64,000 nt of DNA, from assembly GCA_019915135.1 (NCBI GenBank), contig JAHLMK010000012.1, forward strand, positions 868,001 through 932,000, in the 5' to 3' direction. Below the pieces are notes generated by a model. That model saw only the letters and a list, made by a program, of their open reading frames with translations, did no database searches and had not been told where the DNA came from. Source of the stretch: Strobilurus pachycystidiatus. Lineage: Eukaryota; Basidiomycota; Agaricomycetes; Agaricales; Physalacriaceae. Positions 36,792-49,172 of the stretch are shown piece by piece (position 1 is the first letter of the stretch; each line of letters starts with the position of its first letter). The translations under genes and the position numbers were made by a program.

Positions 36792-37737
36792 CGCGCGGTT
36801 CGTACGATATTTTGTGAATGTAATTGATATATGTATCCTCCAGTGCTGAATTATTCATACGATACAAGAGCGATGCGATGAAAAGTTACAAGGGAAGTAC
36901 AGTAAGGTTCCACCTCGATGACAGCAGACCTTCGTGCCATGGAGACGTGGTGAAGTGTATTCAAGAACATTTCAATACGACGCCGCTGCTGCACCACTGT
37001 TTGCTCGCTCTCTTGGAAGAACGATGACCATGACATAAAGTGAATGCGACCGATGACCGTCATCTAGTTGGCGTGTCCGTACGCATCTTGCCGCCGTGAC
37101 TTCTTAATGATCACACCATCCCGTCTCGACCGTCTCTTCATGATCGCGACCGTCTCATGTGGTTAGTAAAAATGCTTTCTTGTCGCCTTTCTGATGATTC
37201 TCACCATCTCGTCTCGACAGTCTCTTCGTGATTCCCGTCTTCCCGCATGATCGCGTCCGTTTCCTTTGGTACTAAGTTGCTCTAGGTGGTTTCACGATGA
37301 ACACCACCATTCGATTGGCTGCATCTTGTCCCCCTTTTGATGACTCGCATCCCATCTCTCCGTGAACCCCGTCTTTTTTCGTGATCGCGTCCATCTCCTT
37401 GGTGACAATGGTAGTATTGCACTACATAGTGTATAGATATCTGCCTTACAGAGTGTAATATGGACCGTCATCGATTTGTCGGCGTTTTTCAGACTCGCCT
37501 CAGTCAACCCGTGGGCTACTGCGTAGGACGGGCCGTAGGCGCGTTATGGTGATCACCTTCAAGGTGTACTCCCGGATCCTCTACCGGCGTGCATGTATCA
37601 TCGAAGCCCAGTGGTCATCTAAGAAGTAGATGATCATTGAGCATTGTCACAACACTGTTGATGAATACAAATGGCCCACCATCCGAGTCTCAGGACTACA
37701 GATTCCTAACTTATAAGTGTTTGCTTTACGACTCGGT
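36792..37737. other. Upstream segment of DUF6534 copy 3 with degenerate internal repeats
   Basis: About 37020-37440 contains several degenerate copies of a unit including CATCCCGTCTCGAC, GTCTCTTCRTGAT and GATCGCGTCC. Similar sequence lies upstream of copy 2 (about 14400-14530). The block about 37480-37600 matches the 5' flanks of copies 1 and 2. No gene is seen. Confidence 0.6.
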
Positions 37738-37749
37738 GGTATATATACC
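37738..37749 (+). promoter_or_regulatory. Palindromic TATA box of DUF6534 copy 3
   Basis: GGTATATATACC about 40 bp upstream of the ATG at 37788, identical to the element of copy 1 and of the orphan promoter at 14.84 kb. Confidence 0.7.
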
Positions 37750-37787
37750 AGCCTTTCTTGTTGTACCGCACTACAAACCTTTTGACC

Positions 37788-39313
37788 ATGATACCTGTTA
37801 GCTCCCTTCCTCCTGGCTTCAACATTGCTGAGCTGTAAGCCCTTGTGTATCATTCACTCTTGTGAAATTGTTGATGTACTCTTGGTTAGGTCCGGACCTC
37901 TGGTACGTGGACATAACAAAGTTGCGCGCTCCCGAGTACTGAACCCACTAAGCTAGTGGCAGTCCTCTTGCATTGGGGCCTCTTTGGGACACTCACTGTT
38001 CAATGCTGTCTGTTTGTTTTGGCCCGCCGTGATTTTGGCTGATCAGTGTATAGATCTCTACTATGAGGCCTTTCCGAAAGACAAGTCATCCAACAAGTGT
38101 CTTGTCTATGGTGTCTACACCATTGAGTTTATTCAGACAATGTTGATCACACGTGATGCCTTTCTCATGTTTGGCTATGGTTTTGGGGATGTTCAGGCTC
38201 TGACGGACATACACCTGGATTGGCTGAGTGTGCCAATCATCACTGGTCTGAGTAGGATAACCATCTGCCACATTTTTCAGCAGACCAACTGTTCCCTAGT
38301 TGCCCTGATTGGGCAAACTTTCTACGCTTATCGCATCAGACTGCTCTCAAAGTCCTGGATAGTCCCGCTATTCATATTTGTGGTATTTATACCTTTTTAT
38401 CTTAATCCAATTTGGGCTCAAGCCTGTCTATGTAGGTTTCTTTAGCTAGCACTACTGGCGCCATTATTACTGGTGTCTTCAGTCTCATAGGTTTGTGGAT
38501 TTTTGTGGATTCAGTGAGGTGCACCAACTCAGGCATCATACTCTATGTAGCTGGAAATGTGACACTCACAAGTACCCACAGAATCAACATTGCTGCTGGT
38601 GTATGTCTCTTGGTCATTACCCCATGGGTCTATACTTCTCATACAGTATTGACTTTTGCAGCTTTGGTGTGGTGGCTCTGCTCTCAGTGACATTACTATT
38701 GCCGTTTGTATGAGTTACCATGTCTGTACTTCCTGATGTGCTTGACACGGTTCACTGCTGACCATGGCTGCAGCTTCTGAACAGCAACACTGGCTTCCGT
38801 CATACACAAGCTCTGGTGACCAAGCTTGTTTGCTTGACTATTGAAACTGGTACTGTGACCGGTATGCTTGCTTGGACATGTTTCTCTTATCCTGCTATTG
38901 ACTGTGTGTTTTCAGCTGTGATTGCCATCTGCAGTCTTGTTGTGTTCTTTGCCTTTCCTGGTCATACATATTACACAACCACCGGCCTGCTCATGTCAAA
39001 CATGTACTCAAACACTCTCCTTGTCGTGCTCAATTCCCGATTCCAGATTGTCGGTGGGCGCACAGCTCTCAGCATGTCCGATACAGTCTATCCAGTGAAC
39101 TCAATCCCAAGCTACCTTGTCCGCAACTCATACAGCGACGGCGGTATTGCGAGTGGTTCATCCACGCTTCAAATGCCTGTTGTCACCATGAAGAGGGAGG
39201 GTTTCTCAGACCATGGTATTGAAGATTCCGTTGAGCTGAAAGAATTGAATGTGAGTGTTTCGGAAGTCCTTGATTGTCACCTAACGGTCATATTATAGAA
39301 CCACAATGTCTAG
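37788..39313 (+). CDS. DUF6534-type seven-helix membrane protein, copy 3
   Basis: Exon 1 MIPVSSLPPGFNIAEL (ATG 37788) splices at GAGCT|GTAAGC. The mini-exon and LLHWGLFGTLTVQ follow as in copy 2. The exon at 38040-38260 reads DQCIDLYYEAFPKDKSSNKCLVYGVY ... FGYGFGDVQALTDIHLDWLSVPIITGLS, and helix exons follow (LIGQTFYAYRIRLLSKSWIVPLFIFV at 38308-38383). Later exons hold LLNSNTGFRHTQALVTKLVCLTIETG (about 38775-38850) and the DUF6534 signature LLMSNMYSNTLLVVLNSRFQIVGGRT (about 38990-39065). After a GTGAGT..TAG intron the last exon ends NHNV-stop at 39311. Seven membrane helices are expected; function unknown. Exons look open, and the promoter element and first exon are shared with copies 1 and 2, pointing to dispersed duplication of a unit with its own control region. 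Confidence 0.75.
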
Positions 39314-40187
39314 ACAGTTCATCACTACTGGTAGTTAGTTCTAGCTTGTTCTACTTTCTGAAGGCCTGGCCGCCCTTTGCAGACATTGTTTTCGTTACCA
39401 ACTCCGATGATTGTCGGCTTGCTTTGTTCTGCAAAATATATGTTGTGCTTTTGCAGAACGGAAAGGAGACAAAAGGCAATTTTACAAGACCGACGCGCTT
39501 GTGTCCACTCGCGAACTCGGAATGCTCGCGCCACATGACCCTTGTTGAAGTTCCGGCAATCGGAATATGTCTCTGGGCAGGCGCCAGTGCCTGAAGTCGC
39601 TCAGTCGCAAGCCCACAGACGGTCAAGACGCGTCAAACCTACCTCATTACTGCCGTCAGACAGTGGCACGAGCTGTCATTGACGAACATCCAGAGAACCT
39701 GTCCAAAGCACTTCCAGTTCCCCGAAGACGAAGGCGCATAGCTGGCGGGTAGTTACGGTGATACGCCAACAATGTCGGCGGCGAGCGCGACGCGCAGTGA
39801 GAAGAGCAGCAGCCAGGGACTTACTCCCACGTGTAACGTAAGTCTGCTTGGAGATCTGCGGCGAGACTTGGACGGACAGGGAAGAAAAGCTTTTGTCGAG
39901 ATGATTGTCGTTGATGATGATGGTAAGCGGCATTGACGCGACGAGTTCTGAACTGAAAGATTGGAGCTGGATTGGAGTGTCCGCATTGCAGGGGTCATTG
40001 GCATAACGTTGTCAACGGAAAGATGAGAGATATTGCCTATGGACTCCTGCAGTGTGCCCTAGTGTGCCTGTCTTGAAGTCAAACACGTCAGTATTACGCC
40101 CTGCTTTGTCAATCTACGTTGGCCACCAGAATCGTAGTATACGGACCGCCTTACGATGCGCTGATGGCAGCGTTGACGGCCACGTTC
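39314..40187. other. Unassigned sequence downstream of DUF6534 copy 3
   Basis: Several open frames of 60-110 codons on both strands (for example minus 39676-40004), none with recognisable motifs or a coherent splice chain. The interval may hold the 3' end of the poorly resolved gene to the right. Confidence 0.35.
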
Positions 40188-41868
40188 TCACTCTTCGACG
40201 GACTGTGCGGCACGAGTGACGGTAAGTGCTAAGTCAGTCGGGTTGCCTGCCTGGTAAATTGAACGCTGCCCGGGTCCGTGATCCGGGTCAATGCCGGTGT
40301 CAATAACTGTTTCGTTCTTGACCACCTTCAACCATGACTGGCAGTCTGTGCTTATCTCGGCATCGTTGGTTAGATTTCTAGCTCGGAAGTCGCGCCATCC
40401 ACTCGGTCTAGACGTAATCGACCTCGAGAATACCGCGGGACGGCTCGACGTGGAATTTAGCTTCATCACCGCCTCTGCAGCTTCCATGAAGACCTCCCAG
40501 CTGCGCTTTCGGAAGTTACTGTGTGCTTCAGTAATTGTGATTGATGGTTGGCACGGGCTCGGGCTGCGTCGCTGGCTGGTGCGTGGTGGGTGGAAGAGCC
40601 GGCGTAGAATGTGGTGAAAGGGCTGTAGCCGTCGAACCAGGTGTGTGTCCCGTGTTCTTGAGTGTCGAGCTGCTGCTGAAAGCTACAATCCTTTTCCCTC
40701 GGATTCAGTACTTCCTCTGACGCATGTACTCTTGCAAATGTGTCGAATACAACACGCCCTTCAACCGAATTCGCGCTCTTCTCTGGCCAGCAGATTTCTG
40801 GCCCCCAAATCTTCCGTCATCGCCTAACTAGCGTCAAACGCGCGTACGTCTGTCAGGTCTCGCTCCGTCTGCATCGATGGGCCGGACGCTGCGCCCAAAG
40901 TCGTGCAGCGCCCGTCAGGCTCGACGCCGTACACGGCCTCGAATCGCGCCGCGCCGTTGTCGTCCCTTCCATCCGACCAGATCGCAGCGTCTGGATTGTT
41001 CAGCCTCATACTCGCTGCTCGTGTCGGAGGCTCTCAATAGGTAAGCACTCCCGCACACTGGTACCTTCTGAGCCTGGCGCGCTCCATCGCTGCATTTGAA
41101 CTCGGTGTCCGCAACGTCCTGGAGCCCGGAAATAAAATTCGCGTACAACTCGGTGTGTCTTTGAGACATTCACAGGTATGTCGTCCTCGTCTTGCGGCCA
41201 CATCTCGTTGTTACTTTGTAGTCCTGCTGTCTCTTCCAGCTACTCCGACGAGTCTCTGACGTACCCGAATCATGGCTCGCAAGATTTTGGTCCACTGTGT
41301 GAGTGATCTCGATGTCGTCGTCCTCATCAAGAATCACAAATCCGTCATCGTTACTGTATTTGCACTTGCGGAGGTACGGCCCTTGCAAGCCCTTTCCTTT
41401 GGGTCCTTGGCGCTCTTTCCTCCGCCCTTTGCGCATCAATCCTCCCGAATATGCGTCTTCCCTCAGGTGTAGCAGTCTACACTACGGCTCGTACTGAACG
41501 TGACCCTCCTCCTTCTCTTCTGGCTTCGACTTTGCACTGCGATGATCGGCTTCGTTGCCGATTCACCGGACGCCGCTCTTCCCTAGCAGTGTTGCCGCGC
41601 CAGTGGGAGTGAAGAGGGTAGAGATCGTAGGAGTTGTGTAGCATGCCTAGGAGTACGCGTCGTCTTCGGGGTCGGCGCCCATTGGGAGATCTTGGCGATT
41701 GGGTCCGAGCCGGGCTAGTTGAACCTTCACGTCGTCGTTCTCTGTACACTTCTCTTCCCAGAGCTTCCGCCTCAAATCCAAATTGTCCTTCTCGAAGTCC
41801 TCCTTCGCCTTCTTCCACGTCCCTTCCGCCGTCGCTGCTGCCTTTACCTTCGACAAGAATCTGAACAA
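40188..41868 (-). CDS. Probable multi-exon protein of unknown function
   Basis: A chain of minus-strand coding-like segments. FRFLSKVKAAATAEGTWKKAKEDFEKDNLDLRRKLWEEK (41868-41740) is amphipathic and helical. GPYLRKCKYSNDDGFVILDEDDDIEITH lies at about 41385-41300. NNPDAAIWSDGRDDNGAARFEAVYG lies at about 41000-40925, GTHTWFDGYSPFTTFYAGSS at about 40655-40595, and the last frame ends at 40188. The gaps contain plausible short introns, but I could not fit every junction, so start, end and exon borders are approximate. The protein would be hydrophilic with acidic stretches and no membrane helix; I do not recognise the family. It might be partly decayed. Confidence 0.4.
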
Positions 41869-42368
41869 CGCACTCGGGACCCGGATGGTTGACTGTCGCC
41901 TGCTCCGACCTCCACGCTCGGTTAGCGGTCTGCTACGTCTCTTGGGCTGCTCTCGTCCTCAATCGGCGCCTTCAGCCAAGATGGTCTGAAAGACCAGCAG
42001 CCTCTGCCGTGAACGTAAAGCTATTTCCGTACTGGACGTTGGCACCATTTGCCATGCACCTGGCAGGCGCACATCGTCGAGTCTCGGGTTAGACAAGTTG
42101 GGATTGGGGAAACGCAGTGTTTAGGCACGGACGGGGCCCATAGCCTGAGAGTTGTCGGGATAGCAGACGAGGGCAAGTAGGAGGGAAAATAGGAGAAGAT
42201 AAGATAAGTACAAGCCAACTTATATACAGAAACAAAACATGTACGATACTTTTCTTGTACCGATAGTATACAATATATACAAGTGTCCGAATAGATATGA
42301 AGATATAAAGCGGGATACCGATACATAAACACGCCGTGACTGCCGGTGAGGCTGATCTCCAGCAGTAC
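41869..42368. other. Intergenic, AT-rich, nothing recognised
   Basis: Between two minus-strand genes; about 42180-42320 is AT-rich with TATA-like stretches. No coding signal. Confidence 0.5.
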
Positions 42369-43143
42369 TCACTGTCGGGAGGTTAAGTCAAAAAGAAAGA
42401 AAAATAGAGGTAGACAGACCTCCGACGGTGATCCGTGGGTAAGAAGGTAGTTCTTCAGGAGGGGAAAGTCAGCCATGGAGGCGTTAATCATCGATGAGAA
42501 GGGATTGTCGCGGTATTTGGCAATGATGATGTTCCCCCGCCAGGCAATGTCGTCTCTGAAGGATCTTCCTTGGATCTCCTTGATGCTCTTGTTGACGGGG
42601 AACGGCATTCCATCGCGCGACACGACAGGGTAGAAAATGATGTACGGATTGGTGAATTTCCGATTCATGCCGTCAAGCGCTTCCACGAGCTGTGTGAGCG
42701 GACGCGTGAGTTGCCAGAGGACGCCGCTGATTATCGTGCAGATTTACCTGATATTTCCAGGCGCGTGGCCCAATGCTGTCAGCAATCTATGGAAGGTGTA
42801 AGATTCAGAGATTTAGGCCGGCCGAGGATAAGATAGCCGCGCGGGGAAGGACGTACATAATCCATATGAATTTCGGGATGAGGCATACGTGACGGGGATG
42901 CGGTGTACGAAGAGTGGTGCGTCGATATCGTCATTGGACTGGAATCGAATTCAGTTAGTATACGCGACTCGCCTCCGCCAGCCTCGGAGAGAAACGAACC
43001 TAGTCATGAGCTGTACGAGCGACGGTGGTCGACCTATGGGTTACATGGCTGTTAAACGAGAATAGTTCAGCGCCCTGGGGCGTGTTAAGGGACGAACCAT
43101 CGGATGGGAAAAGAATCGCGTCGAAATGAATCATTTGGTCCAT
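42369..43143 (-). CDS. Small conserved-looking protein of unknown function
   Basis: Starts MDQMIHFDAILFPSDGSS at ATG 43143, then short exons PPSLVQLMT and NDDIDAPLFVHRIPV (about 42940-42890), a mini-exon IADSIGPRAWKYQ (about 42785-42745), and the main exon VEALDGMNRKFTNPYIIFYPVVSRDGMPFPVNKSIKEIQ (about 42690-42570). The main exon continues RDDIAWRGNIIIAKYRDNPFSSMINASMADFPLLKNYLLTHG. A last 48-nt intron ending in CGACAG places the stop TGA at 42369-42371 directly after SPSE. Junctions keep frame. The sequence is well packed and uncharged in the core, so it is probably a globular soluble protein. I believe it belongs to an Agaricomycete-restricted uncharacterised family, but that is from memory of similar sequences and not checked. 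Confidence 0.7.
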
Positions 43144-46100
43144 GCTTTTAGGGCTGGAATTTGTCGTGAGTGACAGTGGGGACGAGGGGCGGTCAACGCC
43201 AACCAGATCAGAGTGGCGGCACGATGTAGATGGCTGTGACGCGCGGAGCGTAGAGGAGGCGAGTGGCTTAACCGGAGGCTTGGCTGGCGCCCTTTATATA
43301 TCTTCTTTTGACGCGGGGGCAACGAGGACAAGGCGCTGGATGAATCCGATCGTACTGTTACATGGTCAGTGGAAGGTAAGAAAATCTCGTTAATGGAAAC
43401 ATGCGGTCGGATCATTTGCAATAGCGAGAAAGTGTGCCAGACGGAGTCATAACAGTAATAATTATGAATAGAAGGAACGTCGAGGACGGCGACAGCTAAG
43501 TCAGAGTTCTTTGCATTCAGATGCCGTCCGATGTTCGTGATCGTGATTAGTGCCCTGCTTTGTCGCGAACAAAGGCGGAAGATGGACTGTGACTTAGCTG
43601 AAGGAGTGTTGAGCGCGACACAGAGGCAGACGGGGGTGACAGATCCGAGGTTGTGATCGAAAAAAGGTAAGGATGGAATGGGAAGTTTGTCGCCGGATCA
43701 GTGCTCTACAGTTTGCCTCGACACACAACGCAACGCGTTCTGAGGTCCTGTACACGCTTGCGGGCACCCCGTGATCTTTTCCAGGCATCATCGCCGTCGA
43801 GTGAGAGACATAACGGCAATTTGATGGCCTATCGTTGCCTTCGGTGATGAAGAACACGCTCCTAAACGAGGCATGTCCATCTCTCTTTCTGCTTGGCACC
43901 TTTTAGTGACTCGCGACTGCTATCCATGCTTTTCGGCACAGTACCGCAGCTGATTGATGTTCCAGACGAAGACTAGATAGGACATTTAAACGCGTCTTGG
44001 CCCAGATCTAGCCAGAAGGACGCCACCCCCTCATTTACATTAATTCCTGTCTGCATCCCCGCCAATTTCTGTGCTCTCAGGCTGTCGCGTGTAACACCCG
44101 GTAATTTGTTTGCTCACTATTGCTTATTACTGCGCTCAATGTCCACCGAATCACAAATGAAACTCCTCGTCTATATCTGTGACAATGGCGTGTCCTACCT
44201 CTCTTTCATGATCGAGGGACCTATATCCGAGTGACTCTGGGCTCTTTGTGGACGATGGCGTCTGTATGGATTTTGCCTCCAAAGGACTTTACATGTGCCC
44301 CTCAGGAACCCAAGAACTTTTCTTTTGGACGACCGATATTTTCAGGCTCCGAATGTCGAGCGTGAAATGCGAAGATGAACCACTGACTTGTGGCAGCTTG
44401 TGGCAACCCCGCAATGCATGGAATACATGTGCATGTCCCAACGACATTGCGATTGGACATCGGTCGATGATTTCGGGTTACAGATAGCAATACAATGCTG
44501 CTGACATGCTTACTACCTCGGAATCCAATTGCTGTTCTTGCGGTGGACCGCGTTGTAATCTTTTTTAATCTATTGCCGGTCCTGGTATGTAGGGATTTTG
44601 CGTTGATGTTGAAGCGACCCTCGCACTGACGGCGGATCCTCCAGGTTCACTATCGAGCCTCAGTGCATGTTTCCTCCATAGAAACGGACGGCGTGCCAGA
44701 GGGCAGTCATTTCTCAAGTTTTAGGGCTACACGTCCCTTCAAACATCGCGGAGTGCATTTGTTTTCCGTCGCATCGTGCGTAGTCATGTGTGCTAACTGA
44801 GCACACAAATTAGTGGTCCGGGAGGCATCCCGATCGTGGTCTACCCACTACCATCATGCACCTGGTCCTGGGGTAACAAGACTTCGCAGATCTCGCTACC
44901 GTTCTGCCCACAACCCTGGTGTATCACTGTATGATCATCTCCTCATGTCTGTGTCGGTCATATCTCGTCCCTTCTAACGTAAGTTTTCCAACTCCTTCAA
45001 ACCGATTTTCGTCATCCAGGTCTACTAGTAAAGTCTAGTAAACGATTTTTCGATACATAGATTCAACGGGTCAATCATATGGCACTCATTACTTTTCCTA
45101 AATGACATTAAGCACCGAGAATATTATCTCTCAGTTTCTTTTCCAGATAGTGGCGTTCCCCGTCCAGCAGAAACGCGTCGGAGCCAAGTTCAAAGATCGC
45201 CTACATTTCGGTCATGGTGGGCGCCCCACAGTGTTCAAAATTACTCGCGATCTCATACCTTATTGGAAGGGTTTTCAGATCTTATATTGGCTCTCGCGAT
45301 GGGGTCGATGGGGTGGATCTGAACTCTTCCGGGTTTTGAGCGCTTGTAACCTTTGGTGTACACTCTGCACACTAGGTTTGGATGACGCATTGGCCCAGTC
45401 GTCGTCATTTCAATGAAGGCGAGCAAGGAGCCTAAATCAAAATAAAATCTGTTTTTTCGACCTCAGACTTTGACAGACGATCTCCGCAATACGTGTTTGG
45501 CGTGATCCGTCAAGTAAGTGGTCAAGATGAACAACTTTCATAATTATTCAGCTCGGATCCCACTGCCCAGAAGTCTACCATGCCTATGCTCACCTACCTC
45601 AGCGCTCAGCCTTGCATCATCTTAATTCGACGTCCTCTGAAACGACACAAGATCGAACACCCGACAAGCGACAGTCGGTAATGAAATGCGCCCACGACTT
45701 CGCGTGGGATCCCGTCCCCACTGTGACTTCAAGTTGCGGCCACGGTTCCGCGATGCGTCACTCGAGATCTCCGCAACATCTGGGGCGCACAGCGGAACCG
45801 CTTGTGGCGTTGTGCTTCTTTTGGAGTGTCATCATACCAGCTCCGTGTCCTTATCTAGATCTGGCTCGTATTTTAATGGCAATTGGCAAGTGACATAGCG
45901 GGAATCAGGCGGAGGACGAGCGTCGGGAAGTAGATGTACTGTGGCAGGTGAGAGCATCAGAAGCCACCTTGACCGAGTGCCCAGAACCTTGTGAACCCCA
46001 CGAAGACCAAAGGCTTCATCGACGCAGAAGGGAACCCCTCCTCCAGCGATGGAGAAGTCTGACGCTATCAAAGATGACGAACAGACTACAAGCAGGACGA

Positions 46101-46175
46101 TACTGTTTCTATAACCTGTAAAATGATAAAACTAAAGACCGCTGGATGAAAATACTGGTATTTCAGAAGGCACAA
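43144..46175. other. 3-kb gene-poor interval
   Basis: Both strands were scanned; open frames (for example plus 44248-44487, 45102-45416, 45612-45893; minus 43594-43899) have no recognisable motifs and do not chain through introns. No terminal repeats or tandem arrays were noticed. It may hold decayed genes or long regulatory/UTR sequence. Confidence 0.45.
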
Positions 46176-47512
46176 CTATGGTGAAGCCCAAGACCAGTCC
46201 TTGAATCCTGATTCCTCGAAGATCTTCAACACCTTTGCCTCTTCGTCAAGTCTATCCTCGCTCTTCTCCCCATCAGCATAAATCTCTCTCCACACCTTGA
46301 CACACTCGTGCACCTCGCTGAGTTTGCTGAAGCCAGCCACAAGAGGGTACACCCCACTACACTCTCGAATCGCATACCCAAGTGCAGTGTTCGGTAACGA
46401 CTTCGTCTCTGAGCGGGCTGTAGCAACAGCTAGGCGGAGAGCCTCCGGCGCGGGGTGCCAAGGCGGTAGCGCGGAAGTGAGCAGACCCATGCTGAACGGG
46501 GACGCGGTGAGGACCTGTCCCACCTTGGCGCGCTTCAGAAGCTCCGGGGCGAAGTGCAGGAAGGTGCTGTTTTGGAGGGAAAGATGCGAGTAGGATAGAA
46601 TGATATCGACGGGCTTGTAGGGCGGGTTGTGGAGAATGAGGAGCGCTAAGCGAAGAAGGGTCGGAAGTGGGTATCCTATGCGGAGTAGTGAGGCGGATGA
46701 GAGAAGGTAAAGGTGGGGGTGACTTTACCGGTTATGCCAATCTTCCTGATGATTCCCGCTTCTTGCATCTCTCTGAGGGCGCCGTAGGCATCGAGGATTT
46801 TCTGGTCGCCCTCGCCATGGATGATGCCTTCTTGACCTTCAGCCAATCCGTACTCGCTCATCTTCTCTTTCAGCGCGACAGAAGAGTCACCGGGCCCGGG
46901 CATTAAAGGTGTACACACAAACTCCGTGTCGTGAAGGTAGACAGTGTCCAGGTAGTCGGTCTGGAGACGTTGGAGACTCCGCTTAACGCTGTCGCGGATG
47001 GCATCGGGGTGGTAGTTGAATTCATTCATCGCTACGCGTCCACATTTTGTCATCTAAAGTTCCTTGAGTGTCCAGCGTTCGATGTCAGTACATGAGGAAG
47101 ACGCGTACCAGCTTGTACGAAGAACGAGGGAACTCGTCCTTTAGGGCTTGCAAAGCCTTTCCCAAAACGATCTCTGACGGGCCATAGTAAATCGACGTAT
47201 CGATGGCGCGTATTCCGTAGCTGTGATACCTGTCAGTAAAGCACATGATCGAGTTTTTTCCATCATTACCGGAAAGCCAATCGGACAATTCGGAGAGGAG
47301 TACTACTTTCGAGATGGTCGTCAGTGTTGTACTGATTTGACAGGACGCCACCGCCGAATATCAGCTCGGGCAGAGGTAGAGGTGCGTCGATGGTGGTCTG
47401 AAAGCAAAGACAAATGAATGAGTAGACGTGTTGTTTCACTGCTGATACGCACAACAAGCGGGCCATCGATAGGCTGATCCTCGATATCATCCGGGACGAC
47501 GGATGTAGACAT
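46176..47512 (-). CDS. Aldo-keto reductase, D-arabinose 1-dehydrogenase (ARA2)-like
   Basis: NAD(P)-dependent oxidoreductase of the (beta/alpha)8 AKR fold. Starts MSTSVVPDDIEDQPIDGPLV at ATG 47512. After an intron come TTIDAPLPLPELIFGGGVLSNQYN, then the catalytic Asp/Tyr region YGIRAIDTSIYYGPSEIVLGKAL (about 47225-47150), then MTKCGRVAMNEFNYHPDAIRDSVKRSLQRLQTDYLDTVYLHDTEF (about 47053-46915). In that last exon the TK lysine and the YLHD histidine complete the AKR tetrad. GALREMQEAGIIRKIGITG, DIILSYSHLSLQNSTF and GQVLTASPFSMGLLT follow, and the enzyme ends at 46176. The motif set is closest to the D-arabinose/L-galactose dehydrogenases (ARA2), which oxidise aldoses to lactones on the way to erythroascorbate. 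At least four introns. Cytosolic, no targeting signal. Substrate is inferred from family only. Confidence 0.88.
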
Positions 47513-48180
47513 GGGAAGAGAAAACATGATAGTCAAGGTTCAAGCTATCTCAGTTGACGATCAAGGAGATCGGTGCGGAAGGTCGCCCGCGGACCGATAT
47601 CCCAGGCACATACGGAACTCCCTCCGTACGTTCACAAGATGAGGACGGAAGCTTGGCAGAAGTGTATCTCTTTGACTTAGTGATATTTCACTGAATCTAT
47701 CCAGCACACCGGGAGGTGCAGGTGTAGCTTCTCCACCTTCGACTTCATTCGTTCCAAAGAACAGACAGCACCAACGAAACGCGCCTGGTGTTCCAGTGTC
47801 TTTAAACATCAGTCAGATATCAATGACTGCTCCAGGAATGCTCAGAGGGTGGAGGAGCAAGTCAACATGTCATGAGGAGCATGGAACCCCAACGAAAGGG
47901 ACGGACAAGCACTCACGTCCACGACGATGCTGTAGAGATCGTGCTACAGGAAGGGTTCCATGCACATACAGCTAATCCTGCATATTCCACGCATGCAGCG
48001 AGCTGGGGCCCCGGGGTGCACCACGAGGACAGCATTCAGCGGAAAGAGCATGGTTCCAGTGACTTGAGGATCACTATCGCGTCCTTGACGTGTGTTCAAG
48101 TAATGGGTGGATCTGAAGCACAGAAGGAAGAAAAAGCTCTTGTTTGGGTAACTTGTAGATACAATGAGTGTTTCCGTAGC
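47513..48180. other. Intergenic, nothing recognised
   Basis: Between two minus-strand genes. The minus-strand frame 47561-47809 and plus-strand frame 47872-48186 have no supporting features. Confidence 0.5.
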
Positions 48181-48650
48181 TTATAGCTTGTCCCGGGACC
48201 AGCTAGAAGGCGGTCAGCCTAGATGAACGTCAAGATATACTCAAGGGCGCACCTCTTTTCGAATTTGTGGTTGACTTCGATGAGCTTGGTGCCCTGGTCG
48301 GGCTTGATCTCGTTCCATGGTGTAGGGTTGGACTTTGTCCAGATGACTGGACGCAGTCAATGCCAGTTCATCGGTGTAACATTGGATGGCGGTGCTCACC
48401 GGTGGGACCCATAGCGAGACGATAGGTGTAGTAGCCGGCGACGCCAACAATTCCGCCGACAATAACGACGCTAGTGGTGCTCTCAGCGATAGGTACACAA
48501 TTGACCAGTTAAACGGCGTACATTGGCAAGGCCTGTTGGCAGTAAATTATCAGTGCCCCGACGGCGGCCTAGACAAGTAGCACACGCACCTCGACGGCGA
48601 ACCAGTTCTTGAGGAAGGCGCCGCGGACTGGGGCTTTCTTGGTGCTCATT
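48181..48650 (-). CDS. NDUFA4/B12D-family mitochondrial respiratory subunit
   Basis: Very small, intron-rich gene. Exon 1 from ATG 48650 reads MSTKKAPVRGAFLKNWFAVE; a mini-exon ALP follows whose donor is GTACGC. Then VVIVGGIVGVAGYYTYRLAMGP (about 48475-48405) is a single membrane helix, VIWTKSNPTPWNEIKPDQGTKLIEVNHKFEK (about 48345-48260) the conserved hydrophilic part, and the last exon SWSRDKL ends at 48181. All five exons join in frame. The pattern Gly-rich helix, YRL, then W-x-K-x-NP-x-PWN matches the NDUFA4 family, an inner-membrane subunit now placed with cytochrome c oxidase. Being only about 80 residues in five exons, it is easily missed by gene finders. Confidence 0.85.
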
Positions 48651-49031
48651 GTGTTGAAGGAAATTGACGACGACGGCGGCGGGGAGCAAAGGCAGGAGAT
48701 ATGTTCAATTCACACGCCTCGGCTGATTGCGGAACCGGGGTCTGGAGCTATTCCAGGCTTTGCCGACGCCGCCCAACATCATTGAACATGTCTAGACAAC
48801 GTCTGGCTACATACGCGTTCATGAAATGCAGATTGACGCCCTAAGCTTGCAACTGAAGGTGCGTGTACATTATCCAACCTGAACTTATCACGCAACAACA
48901 AAGTTAACCTCTTCACTGCTTCAACAGTGCACTGACAGTGCCTGACTATGATACCATTTATCGTCAATCTCTTGGGGTGAACGTCGATAAGAGGTTGCGA
49001 GACTTACGCCACTTATTCTTGCCGCCAAGTG
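48651..49031. other. Intergenic, nothing recognised
   Basis: Divergent region between the NDUFA4-like gene and ATPase gene C; no coding signal. Confidence 0.5.
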
Positions 49032-49150
49032 AGTGCGCGCGGTCGGCTATCACCTTAGCACCCCATGCTGAACCCTCTTTCATCAGTACTGAGTGCAGTA
49101 TGTGGGTCCACAAGTACACGCGGTTCTGTCACCCTCAGCGCCTCATTCCA
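49032..49150 (+). promoter_or_regulatory. Conserved 5' block of ATPase gene C, shared with D
   Basis: About 110 bp closely match 52388-52502 upstream of gene D, including CAGTATGTGGGTCCA and ACACGCGGTTCTGTCACC. The block ends about 25-40 bp before each start codon and contains a short ATG frame (MWVHKYTRFCH / MWVQKYTRFCH). It could be core promoter, 5' UTR or an upstream ORF; the conservation may simply reflect recent tandem duplication. Confidence 0.55.
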
Positions 49151-49172
49151 AGAGACAACTACACCCAACCCC

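Noticed and set aside
45102..45416. 104-codon frame in the gene-poor interval
   Set aside because: No recognisable motif and no neighbouring exons in phase.
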